A stretch of DNA of 64,000 bases, taken from NCBI RefSeq assembly GCF_001613935.1, contig NZ_LQCI01000023.1, positions 183,786 through 247,785 on the forward strand, written 5' to 3'. Origin of the DNA: Amycolatopsis regifaucium. GTDB lineage: Bacteria > Actinomycetota > Actinomycetes > Mycobacteriales > Pseudonocardiaceae. The number at the start of each line of letters is the position of its first letter. Positions within the stretch are counted from its first letter, which is position 1. A program made the position numbers and the translations under genes. Under the pieces are notes generated by a model that worked only from the letters and a program-made list of their open reading frames with translations, was not told the DNA's origin and made no database searches. Positions 18,063 to 26,917 of this stretch are shown piece after piece.

Positions 18063-18751
18063 GAGGCCGCCGGTTCCGCTTCGAAGTCCATACCGTCCAC
18101 CGCGTGCACCGCGTCCAGGAGCTCGACGACCGTCGGATCGTCGACGGCTTCCTTGATGCATTGCCACAGCTGAAGATTCGCCAGCGCCCACCGGGAGTAG
18201 GTCTCCGCGGCCTTCGGATTGTAGAAGTAGTAGCCACTGTCGTGGACGTCCCGCTGCTCGCCGACGATCTTGTGCGCCAGCTCGCGCAGGCTCAGGCCGT
18301 TCTCCCGCAGGTAGCGGTGGGCGAGCACGACGGGCGTCACCGGCAGCGCCTTGAACAGCGTGTCGGCGTCGCTCAACGCTTGCGCCTCCAGCGAGATGTG
18401 GCGGCCGCGGGTGGCCATTTCGGCCTCGTCGACGATGTCGTCGATCCACCGCGCCACGGTGTCCTCGACCCCGCACTCCCGCAGGATGCCCAGCCGGAGA
18501 TCCCGGCCGGCGGCCGCGGGGGAGTTCCGGAGCACGATGTAGTTCACGTCGTGCACCAGTGCCGCCACCTCGACGACGGTGCGATCGGCACCGTTGTGCT
18601 CGGCGAATCCCGCGGCCTTCGCCCGGACGAAACTCACGTGGTGCCAGCCGTGGAATTGCAGTTTGTCCGCATATCTCCAGCACAGTTGCCGGACACGTTG
18701 CTCGACGGCGTCGATGGTCTGGGAAGGAATCGTGCTCTTTCGCGCGCGCAT
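18059..18751 (-). CDS. HD-domain phosphohydrolase-like protein
   Basis: The 230-aa product shows an HD-superfamily metal site: histidine in FHGWHHVSF, the HD doublet in ALVHDVNY and an aspartate in LSDADTLF. HD proteins hydrolyse phosphate esters, often of nucleotides. A tryptophan-rich C-terminal helical part (YSRWALANLQLWQCIKEAV) has no known function. No partner gene suggests the substrate. Confidence 0.75.
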   Translation of the reverse strand: MRARKSTIPSQTIDAVEQRVRQLCWRYADKLQFHGWHHVSFVRAKAAGFAEHNGADRTVVEVAALVHDVNYIVLRNSPAAAGRDLRLGILRECGVEDTVARWIDDIVDEAEMATRGRHISLEAQALSDADTLFKALPVTPVVLAHRYLRENGLSLRELAHKIVGEQRDVHDSGYYFYNPKAAETYSRWALANLQLWQCIKEAVDDPTVVELLDAVHAVDGMDFEAEPAAS

Positions 18752-18813
18752 ACACCTCTCCGATCCCGCTTTCGGGTGGAGTAATGGTATGCGCCTTCGA
18801 CGGCGGTGTGTAG

Positions 18814-19452
18814 TTAGATGCGGGCGGCCAGGTCCCCCAATCGGACCTCAACCGGAACGTGACGATGCCCGATTCCTGTCTTCGGGTCATAGGAAAGACT
18901 GAACTCGCTCACGGGGCGTGATTTCACCAAAAACGTCATAGTCCCTTCGGTGGCCTCGGGAATCCGATGGAACTCGTCCGCGTACATGACGCCTACCGAC
19001 CCCGCCTGACACAGCGTGCTACGTCGTAACCGAACCGATGTGATCAATCCGGAAAGTTGATCTCGCAGGGTCGAGTAGCGCTCGTGGACATAGTTACCGC
19101 GGAGGAGTGTGGTGCAGAAGTGATATCTGTGGTTGTGCACGGAGTCGGCGTAACCTTCGCGCCAGTCCTCCGGTGCCTTGTACTCGTGAAGCCAGATCGA
19201 AAACGGATCCGTCGGGGAGTCGAGCAGGCACCAGGCGAAGTGGGTGGTCGTTTCGCGGGATCGTCCGAGTACCGCGCTCGCCTCGTCGGGGCTCAGCGAA
19301 TCCAAATGCCGCCGGAGATCGGTGCGCAGATCCGGTCTCGAGGTCCAATCCCGGAAGATCTCGTCGACGACTTGCCAATGCTGCGCCAGTGGAAGATCCG
19401 TGGTGCGGAGCAACGCGGCCAGCTGGGTGAGGGGGGACAAACGAGTGAGCAA
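18814..19452 (-). CDS. Cupin-like protein of unknown function
   Basis: The 212-aa product starts at TTG 19452 behind a strong GAGGAG. The middle holds a beta-rich stretch with SVHNHRYHF and later EFHRIPE. This spacing of histidines is reminiscent of the metal-binding motifs of cysteine-dioxygenase-like cupins. That comparison rests on pattern only. It lies 40 bp downstream of the unrecognised membrane protein gene on the same strand and may be co-transcribed with it. Confidence 0.6.
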   Translation of the reverse strand: MLTRLSPLTQLAALLRTTDLPLAQHWQVVDEIFRDWTSRPDLRTDLRRHLDSLSPDEASAVLGRSRETTTHFAWCLLDSPTDPFSIWLHEYKAPEDWREGYADSVHNHRYHFCTTLLRGNYVHERYSTLRDQLSGLITSVRLRRSTLCQAGSVGVMYADEFHRIPEATEGTMTFLVKSRPVSEFSLSYDPKTGIGHRHVPVEVRLGDLAARI

Positions 19453-19492
19453 CTTCAGCTCCTCAGTTCTAGTGCTTTTCGGCGCCGAGAGG

Positions 19493-20497
19493 TCAGGGGT
19501 TCAGCTCGGCGAGTGTGGTGAACTCCTTCCGGAAGGCGTGGAACTTCGCTTCCAGTTCGAGGAAGTTCTCTTCGGACAGGGGAGAACCGGTGATCTTTTC
19601 GTACAGTGCCAGGAAATCCGCCCTCGTCGTCGAGGTGGAGATGCGGAAGTGCCGTCCGGACCGGGATTGGGACACCCGCAGGAATTCCGAGCGTTCCTTG
19701 TTGTACAGGAAGGAACCTTCGCTGAACCGCAGCGTTCGCGGATACAGCGTGGTCGCGCCGCGGATGTCGCTGTACAAGGTCACCCACACGCTCTCGTCGA
19801 AGACTTCGAGCCGGTCCAGTGGCGGATCGGCGACGACGGTGATGTCCACCAGCGAGCACCGGCTGCGGGCCAGGAACAGCCCGACCAGGCCGATGCTGAT
19901 CTCGTCGTCGAGCCGCTTTTGGATCGTCTCGTAGTCCATGCCCGCTTCTTCGCTGCGCAGGAGATACCGCGCCCTGCCGCTGATGGCGCCCTCGTCGCGC
20001 GGGTCGGCGATGACCACGCGAAGCTCCCTTTCGGTGCGGGACAACAGCAACCGGGCCGCGGCATGCCTGCCGGAAAACCCGCGGAAGAAGTAGTGCCGGG
20101 TCGCGTCGAGGTCTTCGGTCATGATCCGGTTGAACAACGGATCCGGGTCCGTGGTCGCCTCGAAGACGTGGGTGGGGAAGAACTCCTTGTTGAGCGAACG
20201 GTATTCGGCGCTGAGCGCTTCCAGCGCTCGGCGGCTTTCCTCGATCACCGGGGTCACCATCGCGCGTTGTGACGCGGTGGCGGTGATCAGGGTCTGGCCG
20301 AAGCCGACCACCGCGGAGATCAGCGTGCCGGTGCCCAGTGAAGTGAGCAGCGTTCTACCGGCGCCGGGATCCATCATGCTGGAGATCCACAGGCTGAGGC
20401 CCGCGACGACGACCAGTACGGTGAGCAGCAGACTCGTCCTGGTCCAGAAGATCTCTTGCAGTGGGGTACGGCGGAGCCGGTCGGCTTCCGCGGGCAC
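19493..20497 (-). CDS. Two-TM membrane protein with cytoplasmic domain, unknown function
   Basis: GTG 20497 follows AAGGAGG at eight bases and gives 334 aa; an upstream ATG at 20539 also keeps the frame. Two hydrophobic segments (LLLTVLVVVAGLSLWIS and LLTSLGTGTLISAVVGFGQ) lie in the first 70 residues. The soluble remainder has alternating helices and strands, with LRVVIADPRDEG and CSLVDITVVADPP. I do not recognise the family. The layout resembles membrane-anchored sensor or effector proteins. It is followed by the cupin-like gene. Confidence 0.65.
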   Translation of the reverse strand: MPAEADRLRRTPLQEIFWTRTSLLLTVLVVVAGLSLWISSMMDPGAGRTLLTSLGTGTLISAVVGFGQTLITATASQRAMVTPVIEESRRALEALSAEYRSLNKEFFPTHVFEATTDPDPLFNRIMTEDLDATRHYFFRGFSGRHAAARLLLSRTERELRVVIADPRDEGAISGRARYLLRSEEAGMDYETIQKRLDDEISIGLVGLFLARSRCSLVDITVVADPPLDRLEVFDESVWVTLYSDIRGATTLYPRTLRFSEGSFLYNKERSEFLRVSQSRSGRHFRISTSTTRADFLALYEKITGSPLSEENFLELEAKFHAFRKEFTTLAELNP

Positions 20498-20688
20498 GGG
20501 GGTCACCTCCTTGATCCGCACCCGAACGGACGAACGCATTGCGTATCTGTTCGAGTGCGGGGAGTTACTCTACGCGCCTCGTGACAATGCCGAAATAAGA
20601 AATTCGGGGGAAAGGTACCAACAGCGAGCGTGACGCTCGGCGATACCGCTTTCGCATCGGAGGTTTCGCCGGATCACGGAAAAACCAC

Positions 20689-21276
20689 TCACGGAGCGTA
20701 CGGAAGGATTCCTTCGTACCACGCGGGACCGGGTGTCGCCGACGAGAGTGTTTCGACAACGGCCGAAGACGGTGTGGTGTGCACCGTCGGGAAGTCGATC
20801 TCGCCTCGCGCGGAGTCCAGTGTCCACGCGAGCCGCTCATCTTCCAGGCGAAAATGGGCGTCCGCGCCATTTTTGTTGCCCCTCGGATCGAGCCGGATCC
20901 ACCGGTCCAGACCAGCGAGATACACGCCGTTGAGGCCGTGCAGGACGCCGATCCGCTGATAGCAGAACCCGGCGGGGATGCCTTGACTGCGCAGCAAAGC
21001 GGCCAGCAGATGGCTCTTCGCGTAGCAGAGGCCCACCCGCTCGCGCAGAACCTCCGAGGCCATAAGAGTGACGCGAGAATCGGCGGCGTCCACCGTATGG
21101 GCGATGTCGTCGCGCACGAAGTGAAACATCGAACGAATCACGTCGACCTCGGTGCCGCCGGTCGGTGCCAGGCGGTCAGCCGTTTCGCGGATCAGCGGAT
21201 GCTCGTGATCGACGACCGCGTCGGCGACGAGATAATCTTCGAGCCGCTCGGATTCGATCTCCAGGGTGATTTTCAC
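20689..21276 (-). CDS. Transglutaminase-like superfamily protein
   Basis: The 195-aa product has the transglutaminase-core triad: cysteine in GLCYAKSHLLAALLR, histidine in VLHGLNGVYL and aspartate in WIRLDPRG. Such small bacterial forms are thought to act as peptidases or amidases rather than crosslinkers. Its GTG overlaps the TetR stop (GTGA), so it is translationally coupled to that regulator. No signal peptide is present, so it is cytoplasmic. Confidence 0.78.
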   Translation of the reverse strand: MKITLEIESERLEDYLVADAVVDHEHPLIRETADRLAPTGGTEVDVIRSMFHFVRDDIAHTVDAADSRVTLMASEVLRERVGLCYAKSHLLAALLRSQGIPAGFCYQRIGVLHGLNGVYLAGLDRWIRLDPRGNKNGADAHFRLEDERLAWTLDSARGEIDFPTVHTTPSSAVVETLSSATPGPAWYEGILPYAP

Positions 21277-21833
21277 GCGGCACCGCCCAGCACTGTGTCG
21301 ACAGCCTTTTCGAGAAATTTCGGACCGGCTTCACCGCCGCGCAGCAGCAGCCGGAACCAGATCGCCCCCGCGAGCAGATCCATCACCAGCACCGGATCGA
21401 CGCCGGGGCGCAGTTCACCTCTGGCGACGGCGCGTTCGAAGATCGGCTCTTCGCGCGCCATCCGGTCGGCGAAGAAACTCCGTGACACTTCGCCCAGTTC
21501 CGGGCGGCGGGGGCCGGCGGTCAACGTCGCCGTGACGATCGGCGCGGTGTGCTCCGAGGTCAGCAGCCGGTGGATTTGTGTTGCCACGGTGAGGAGATCG
21601 CCGCGAAGGCTGCCCGTGTCGGGGAGGTCGACGGCGAACAGTCCCGAATCGCGCAGGGCGGCCGCCAGAAGGGCGTCCTTCGACGGCCACCACCGGTACA
21701 GCGTCGTCTTGTTGACGCCGGACCGCGCGGCGACGGCCTCGACGGCGAGCTTGTCGTAGCCGTGCTCGGCCAGCAGTTCGAGGGTGGCGGCGAAGATCGC
21801 CTCGGCCTTACGGGGTCCGTTCCGGACGGTCAC
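21273..21833 (-). CDS. TetR-family regulator of the transglutaminase-like and hydrolase genes
   Basis: GTG 21833 gives 186 aa beginning VTVRNGPRKAEAIFAATLEL. The helix-turn-helix is at about residues 25-50 (AVAARSGVNKTTLYRWWPSK), and the C-terminal part has a TetR_C-type helical domain. The long open frame further upstream crosses the operator region and is not used. Two identical operator-like palindromes lie between it and the divergent hydrolase gene, so it very probably represses both directions. Confidence 0.88.
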   Translation of the reverse strand: MTVRNGPRKAEAIFAATLELLAEHGYDKLAVEAVAARSGVNKTTLYRWWPSKDALLAAALRDSGLFAVDLPDTGSLRGDLLTVATQIHRLLTSEHTAPIVTATLTAGPRRPELGEVSRSFFADRMAREEPIFERAVARGELRPGVDPVLVMDLLAGAIWFRLLLRGGEAGPKFLEKAVDTVLGGAA

Positions 21834-21846
21834 CAGCAAAGAATAC

Positions 21847-21862
21847 AACGCACCGTTGCGTT
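21847..21862. promoter_or_regulatory. TetR operator O1
   Basis: AACGCACCGTTGCGTT is a 6-4-6 palindrome 14 bases from the TetR GTG. Its reverse complement is identical to O2, 40 bases away. Confidence 0.75.
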
Positions 21863-21886
21863 GTACCGCGGACGCGGGTACGTTGC

Positions 21887-21902
21887 AACGCAACGGTGCG
21901 TT
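21887..21902. promoter_or_regulatory. TetR operator O2
   Basis: AACGCAACGGTGCGTT is the exact reverse complement of O1. It lies just before the GGAGG of the hydrolase gene. Centre-to-centre spacing is 40 bp, close to four helical turns, which allows two dimers on one DNA face. Confidence 0.75.
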
Positions 21903-21920
21903 GCGTTTTGGAGGTCGTCC

Positions 21921-22637
21921 ATGGTTCCCGTCGTCTTCGTCCACGGCATCCGGCTCAGCGGCGCCGCCTGGTCCGAGCAACTCGAACTGCTCGGACATCC
22001 CGCGAACGCGGTCGATCTCCCGGGGCACGGCACTCGTCGAGGAGTGCGGTTCACCCTGGCCGCGGCAACGGACGCGGTCGCCGAAGCGATCGACGAACGC
22101 GCGCTGGTCGTCGGGCATTCCCTCGGCGGTTACGTCGCGATCGCCGCGGCGGCACGGCATCCGGAACGCGTCGCGGGCCTCGTCGTCGCGGGCTCGACCT
22201 TCCTGCCCGGCAGGACCCTGGAGGCACCCTTCCGCATCGCGCATCGCTTGCTCACGCGGTTGCCGGACCAGGGGGAGCGACTCGGCCGACGGCAGTTCGA
22301 AAGCATGCTTCCGCCGAAACTGGCCCGAGCCGTGATCGACGGCGGCATCGCGACCGAGGTGATCCCGGACGTCGCCAAGGCCTTCGCCGACTTCGACGTG
22401 CTCGGAGAGCTGGGCAGCTATCCGGGCCCGACGTGGCTGATCAACGGCTCACGCGACCACTTCCGGCGCCACGAGCGCCGCTTCCTCGACGTCTGCGCCG
22501 ACGGCAGGCTGGTCAACGTCCCCAAGGCGGGGCACTACCTGCCGATGGTGCGCGGTCAGGAGTTCTCGCGCCTGGTGTTCGACGCGGCACGCGGTCTGGC
22601 TAGCCGACCGGCAGAAGCGAACCCTCCGCGCCGGTGA
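21921..22637 (+). CDS. Alpha/beta hydrolase
   Basis: The 238-aa product begins MVPVVFVHGIRLSGAAW (oxyanion HG motif). It has the nucleophile elbow GHSLGG, an acid in NGSRDHF and the base in AGHYLPM, a complete catalytic triad. The ATG follows GGAGG. The substrate is unknown, probably a small ester or lactone. It is divergent from the TetR gene and shares its operators. The 3' end overlaps the convergent 118-aa gene by 38 bp. Confidence 0.86.
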   Translation: MVPVVFVHGIRLSGAAWSEQLELLGHPANAVDLPGHGTRRGVRFTLAAATDAVAEAIDERALVVGHSLGGYVAIAAAARHPERVAGLVVAGSTFLPGRTLEAPFRIAHRLLTRLPDQGERLGRRQFESMLPPKLARAVIDGGIATEVIPDVAKAFADFDVLGELGSYPGPTWLINGSRDHFRRHERRFLDVCADGRLVNVPKAGHYLPMVRGQEFSRLVFDAARGLASRPAEANPPRR

Positions 22638-22956
22638 ACCGAGTGGCCAGCCTGACCGGCGAAGGGTGCGGCGCGAGGACGATCGAGGCGTACGGGGTCG
22701 AGGTCAGCCCGGCCCCGTAGTTGGTCTGAAGATGCACGCTGACATGCACGTTGCGGTCGGCGGGGATCTCGAAGCTGATCGAGCCCCACGAGACCACGTA
22801 CTGCCTGCCGTCGATGCTCGTGAAGGGCAAGTAATGGCGCACCGCGTTCATGCTGACGGGAGGTACGTCGATGGTCAGCAGCCGTCGCGGGCCGTCGTGG
22901 TTGTCGACGTAGGGGATCACACCCGGCAGCTTGGCCAGATCGGTCGGTTCGGTCAT
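22600..22956 (-). CDS. Small protein of unknown function after the MBOAT gene
   Basis: The 118-aa product is soluble and rich in beta structure (HYLPFTSIDGRQYVVSWGSISFEIP). It has no signal peptide or recognised motif. The ATG is preceded by GAGGGAG and lies 13 bp after the MBOAT stop, so the two are almost certainly one transcript. Role unknown. Confidence 0.65.
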   Translation of the reverse strand: MTEPTDLAKLPGVIPYVDNHDGPRRLLTIDVPPVSMNAVRHYLPFTSIDGRQYVVSWGSISFEIPADRNVHVSVHLQTNYGAGLTSTPYASIVLAPHPSPVRLATRFTGAEGSLLPVG

Positions 22957-22969
22957 GTTCGGGGCTCCC

Positions 22970-24403
22970 TCAGAACTGGTAGTACAGGAACGGGCTGAAC
23001 GTGCCGGTCGCGATCAGGATGGCCGCGTACACCAGCCCCGCGGTCATCACCCCGATCCGCAGCGCGGTGGCCGGGCGGCTTCGTGAGGACTCCAGCAGCG
23101 GCCCGGTCACCGGATGCGCGGGCAGGAACACGATCGCGAGTGCGCACAGCAGGATGATCAGCCGCTGGTTGGTCACCGCGCCCTCGACGACGTCGGTGAG
23201 GCCGGTGAAGTCCGGCAGCACCATATGCCCGATCATGCCGAGCGCGTGCGGCAGGTCCTTGGCGCGGAAGAACACCCAGCCGAAGACGACGAGCACGAGG
23301 GTCAACGCGCGGCGCCCGACGCGGGCGGCCTGGGTCTTCGGGGTGACGTCGTAGCCGAAAGCGCGTTCCACGATCAGCAGCGCGCCGTGGTAGACGCCCC
23401 AGATCAGGAACGTCCACTGCGCGCCGTGCCAGAACCCGGTCAGCACGAACACGATGCACAGGTTCCGGTACGTATGCCCGGCGCCGGTACGGTTGCCGCC
23501 CAGCGGGATGTAGACGTAGTCGCGGAACCAGCGCGACAGCGACATGTGCCAGCGTCGCCAGAACTCGGTGATCGTCACCGACGAGTACGGCCGCGCGAAG
23601 TTCTCCGGCAGCCGGAAGCCGAGCATGCGGCCGAGCCCGATCGCCATGTCGGAGTAGCCGGAGAAGTCGAAGAACAGCTGAAGGGTGTAGCCGATCGCGC
23701 CCAGCCAGGCGATCGCGAAGGTCATCTGATCCGATGGCGTGGTGAAACACGCGTCCACCATCGGGCTGAGCGAGTCCGCGATGATCGTCTTCTTGCACAG
23801 TCCGAGCGCGAAACGCGGGAAACCGGCGGCGATGTCGTCGAGGCGGTGGGACCGTTGCTGCGGCAGCTGGTCGGCGATCTCGCGGTACCGCACGATCGGC
23901 CCGGCGACCAGCTGCGGGAACATCGCGATGTACGCGGCGAACGACACCGGATCGCGCAGCGCGCGGCGTTCACCTCGGTAGATGTCCACCACGTAGGAGA
24001 TGTGGTGGAAGGTGTAGAACGAGATGCCGATCGGGATCACCAGGTCGGCCACCGGGAAGCCGCCGCCGAACCAATGCGTCACGGCCGCGATCTGCTGCGT
24101 CGCGAACCCCGCGTACTTCCAGATCAGCAGCATGCCGACGTTGAGGCCGATGACGCCGAGCAGCAGCCGCTTGCGCCGTTTGTTCTGCAAGTCCCAGGCG
24201 TTCGGTTCCAGCGCGGGCCCGGCCAGGAAGTTGACCACCATGCAGCCGATCAGCACCAGCGTGTACGGCCCGGCGCCGGTGGCGTAGAAGATCAGGCTGC
24301 CGACCGCGACGATGCCGTTCCGCCAGCCGCGCGGGCACACCAGGACGGCGAGCAGCACCGCCGGCATGAAGTACCACAGGAACAGCGGCGAAATGAACGA
24401 CAT
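22970..24403 (-). CDS. MBOAT-family O-acyltransferase (AlgI-like)
   Basis: The 477-aa polytopic membrane protein matches AlgI/DltB-type acyltransferases: TEFWRRWHMSLSRWFRDYVY in the middle and the catalytic histidine in GFWHGAQWTF. It moves an acyl group, usually acetyl, across the membrane for transfer to an extracellular glycan. An SGNH partner is normally needed, and the AlgJ/AlgX-like protein at 11141-12454 is the only candidate in view. The companion downstream gene is the 118-aa protein. Confidence 0.9.
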   Translation of the reverse strand: MSFISPLFLWYFMPAVLLAVLVCPRGWRNGIVAVGSLIFYATGAGPYTLVLIGCMVVNFLAGPALEPNAWDLQNKRRKRLLLGVIGLNVGMLLIWKYAGFATQQIAAVTHWFGGGFPVADLVIPIGISFYTFHHISYVVDIYRGERRALRDPVSFAAYIAMFPQLVAGPIVRYREIADQLPQQRSHRLDDIAAGFPRFALGLCKKTIIADSLSPMVDACFTTPSDQMTFAIAWLGAIGYTLQLFFDFSGYSDMAIGLGRMLGFRLPENFARPYSSVTITEFWRRWHMSLSRWFRDYVYIPLGGNRTGAGHTYRNLCIVFVLTGFWHGAQWTFLIWGVYHGALLIVERAFGYDVTPKTQAARVGRRALTLVLVVFGWVFFRAKDLPHALGMIGHMVLPDFTGLTDVVEGAVTNQRLIILLCALAIVFLPAHPVTGPLLESSRSRPATALRIGVMTAGLVYAAILIATGTFSPFLYYQF

Positions 24404-24487
24404 CGGTGCGGGGTCCCCCAGGGCGGTTACGCGTTATCCGCTGGTGACCTTAGCCTGCGGGCCCCCGCACTGTGACGAAGTGCGGGG

Positions 24488-25444
24488 TCAGACACGTCCC
24501 GCGAGACGACGACGGCGTGCCACCTCGGCGAGGAGCACACCCGCCGCGACCGACGCGTTGAGCGACTCGACACCGGCCGCCATCGGGATCGACACCGTCG
24601 CGTCGCACGTCTCGCGCACCAGCCGGGAAAGGCCGCGGCCCTCGGAGCCGAGCACGATGACCAGAGGGTCCGCCGCGACGTCGAGTTCGTCGATGTCGAC
24701 GGAGCCGTCCGCGTCGAGGCCGACGACCATCAGGCCGTCTTCCTTCCACGCCTTCAGCTGGCGGGTGAGGTTGGTCGCGACGGCGATCGGCAGCTTGGCG
24801 GCGGTGCCGGCGCTGGTCCGCCACGCCACCGCGGTCATGCCCGCGCTGCGCCGCTCCGGCAGGAGGACACCGTGGGCGCCGAACGCGGCGGCCGAGCGGA
24901 TCACCGCGCCGAGGTTGCGCGGGTCGGTGACGCCGTCGAGCGCGACGAACAGCGGCGTGTTGCCGGAGTCACGCGCCGCGGTCATCAGGTCGCCGGGGTG
25001 CGCGTACTCGAACGGCGGGACCTGCAGGCCGAGGCCCTGGTGCATGGCCCGGTTGGTCTTGCGGTCGAGTTCCTCGCGCGGGATCTCGAGGATCGAGATG
25101 CCCTTGTCGCCGGCGAGCCGGACGGCCTCGTTGACGCGGTCGTCGATCTCGATGTTCACCGCGACGTACAGCGCGGTGGCGGGCACGTCGGCACGCAGCG
25201 CCTCGACGACCGGGTTGCGGCCGGCGATCAGTTCCGGCTTGTCCGCCTTCTTCTGCCGCGCCTGTTCCTTGCGGTCACGCGCGTTCGAGATGCGGTACGC
25301 CTTGTGCCCGGGCCGGTCCTCGGCCTTGGGGGTCGGGCCCTTGCCTTCCAGGCCCTTCCGGCGCTGGCCGCCGGAACCGACGACCTGACCCTTCTTCGTG
25401 CCGGGCTTGCGAATAGCGCCCTGGCGCCGGGAGTTGCCTGCCAT
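24488..25444 (-). CDS. rlmB: 23S rRNA (guanosine-2'-O)-methyltransferase, RlmB/TrmH family
   Basis: ATG 25444 gives 318 aa. A basic N-terminal extension (about 80 residues, MAGNSRRQGAIRKPGTKKG) precedes the SpoU_sub_bind domain (AGRNPVVEALRA). The C-terminal SpoU methyltransferase domain forms the trefoil knot: DPRNLGAVIRSA, VIVLGSEGRGL and IPMAAGVESLNASVA. It should methylate a ribose in 23S rRNA with SAM. It lies 35 bp after cysS, as in mycobacteria. Confidence 0.92.
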   Translation of the reverse strand: MAGNSRRQGAIRKPGTKKGQVVGSGGQRRKGLEGKGPTPKAEDRPGHKAYRISNARDRKEQARQKKADKPELIAGRNPVVEALRADVPATALYVAVNIEIDDRVNEAVRLAGDKGISILEIPREELDRKTNRAMHQGLGLQVPPFEYAHPGDLMTAARDSGNTPLFVALDGVTDPRNLGAVIRSAAAFGAHGVLLPERRSAGMTAVAWRTSAGTAAKLPIAVATNLTRQLKAWKEDGLMVVGLDADGSVDIDELDVAADPLVIVLGSEGRGLSRLVRETCDATVSIPMAAGVESLNASVAAGVLLAEVARRRRLAGRV

Positions 25445-25479
25445 CAGTGAGAATCCTTGAGCTAGAAACCGAGTAAGTG

Positions 25480-26871
25480 TCAGACGTCCTTGACAGTCCA
25501 CTGTGGACCGTTCGGGGTGTCTTCCACCACGATGCCCGCCTGTTGGAGGCGGTCACGCGCGGCGTCCGCACGGGCGAAGTCCTTCTCGGCGCGGGCCTGC
25601 TGCCGTTCGGCGAGCAGCCCTTCCACGAGTTCGGACAGCGCCTGCCGGGTGGGCGTCTCATTGCCGCCCGCCTCGGACCAGCGTGCGGAGAGCGGGTCGA
25701 GGCCGAGCACGTCGACCATCGCGCGCACGGAGGCGGCGAGTTCGAGTGCCTTGGAACTGTCGGCTGCGTCGAGGGCCGCGTTACCGTCGCGGACCGTGTT
25801 GTGCAGCACTGCGAAGGCGTGCGGGGTGGCGAGGTCGTCGTCGAGCGCGGCGGCGAACTCCGCCGGGACCTCGCCGAGGCCGACCGCGCCGACGCTGCCG
25901 GCGGTGCGCCGCAGGAACTGTTCGATCCTTCGGTAGCCCTGCGCGGCTTCGGCGAGTGCTCCGTCGGAGTACTCGATCGTCGACCGGTAATGCGGCTGGA
26001 CCAGGTAGTACCGCAGTTCGGGCGCCCGGTAGTTCTTGAGCATCTCCGGGATCGAGACCGTGTTGCCCAGCGACTTCGACATCTTCTCGCCGGACAGGGT
26101 CACCCAGGCGTTGTGCAGCCAAAACCGCGCGAACGGGTCACCGGCGGCGTTGGACTGCGCCCGCTCGTTCTCGTGGTGCGGGAAGACCAGGTCGACGCCG
26201 CCGCCGTGGATGTCGAACTCGGCACCGAGGTACGTCGTCGCCATCGCCGAGCATTCGAGGTGCCAGCCGGGACGGCCGGGACCCCAGGGCGTCGGCCACG
26301 ACGGTTCACCCGGCTTCGCGCTCTTCCACAGCGTGAAGTCGCGCGGGTCGCGCTTGCCCTCGCCGAGGCTCTCGCCCTGCTGGACCTCGTCGAGCTTCTG
26401 TCCGGACAGGTCGCCGTAGCCGTCGAACGCCTTGACCGAGAAGTACACGTCGCCGCCCGAGGCGTACGCGTGCCCGCCGTCGATCAGCCGCTGCATCAAC
26501 TCGACCATCTGCGTGACATGCCCTGTCGCCCGCGGGGCGATCGAAGGCGGCAGGCAGCCCAGCGACTCGTACGCCGACTCGAAGGCGCGCTCGTGCGTGG
26601 CCGCCCACTCCCACCAGGGACGATCCGCGTCTGCGGCCTTGGTGAGGATCTTGTCGTCGATGTCGGTGACGTTGCGGACCATCAGCACGTCGAGTCCACT
26701 GTGGACGAGCCAGCGGCGCAGGACGTCGTAGTTCAGCGCGCCGCGGACGTGGCCGATATGGGGTACGCCCTGCACGGTGGCACCACACACGTACATGGAC
26801 GCCGTTCCGCTACGGGCGGGGTGGAATTCCCGCACGCTCCGGGTCGCGGTGTCATAGAGGTGTAGTGCCAC
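25480..26871 (-). CDS. cysS: Cysteinyl-tRNA synthetase
   Basis: The 463-aa class I synthetase starts at GTG 26871. The zinc cysteine lies in MYVCGATVQG, the HIGH motif in PHIGHVRG, a zinc-site cysteine in LECSAM and the KMSKS loop in GEKMSKSLGN. The anticodon-binding C-terminus is of normal length, so this is CysRS and not the shorter MshC ligase. It sits between a HAD hydrolase gene and rlmB on the same strand. Confidence 0.95.
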   Translation of the reverse strand: MALHLYDTATRSVREFHPARSGTASMYVCGATVQGVPHIGHVRGALNYDVLRRWLVHSGLDVLMVRNVTDIDDKILTKAADADRPWWEWAATHERAFESAYESLGCLPPSIAPRATGHVTQMVELMQRLIDGGHAYASGGDVYFSVKAFDGYGDLSGQKLDEVQQGESLGEGKRDPRDFTLWKSAKPGEPSWPTPWGPGRPGWHLECSAMATTYLGAEFDIHGGGVDLVFPHHENERAQSNAAGDPFARFWLHNAWVTLSGEKMSKSLGNTVSIPEMLKNYRAPELRYYLVQPHYRSTIEYSDGALAEAAQGYRRIEQFLRRTAGSVGAVGLGEVPAEFAAALDDDLATPHAFAVLHNTVRDGNAALDAADSSKALELAASVRAMVDVLGLDPLSARWSEAGGNETPTRQALSELVEGLLAERQQARAEKDFARADAARDRLQQAGIVVEDTPNGPQWTVKDV

Positions 26872-26917
26872 CCTAAAAGGGTACGGGGTCCGGGTGAGCG
26901 GCGTCGCAGTGACCGTA

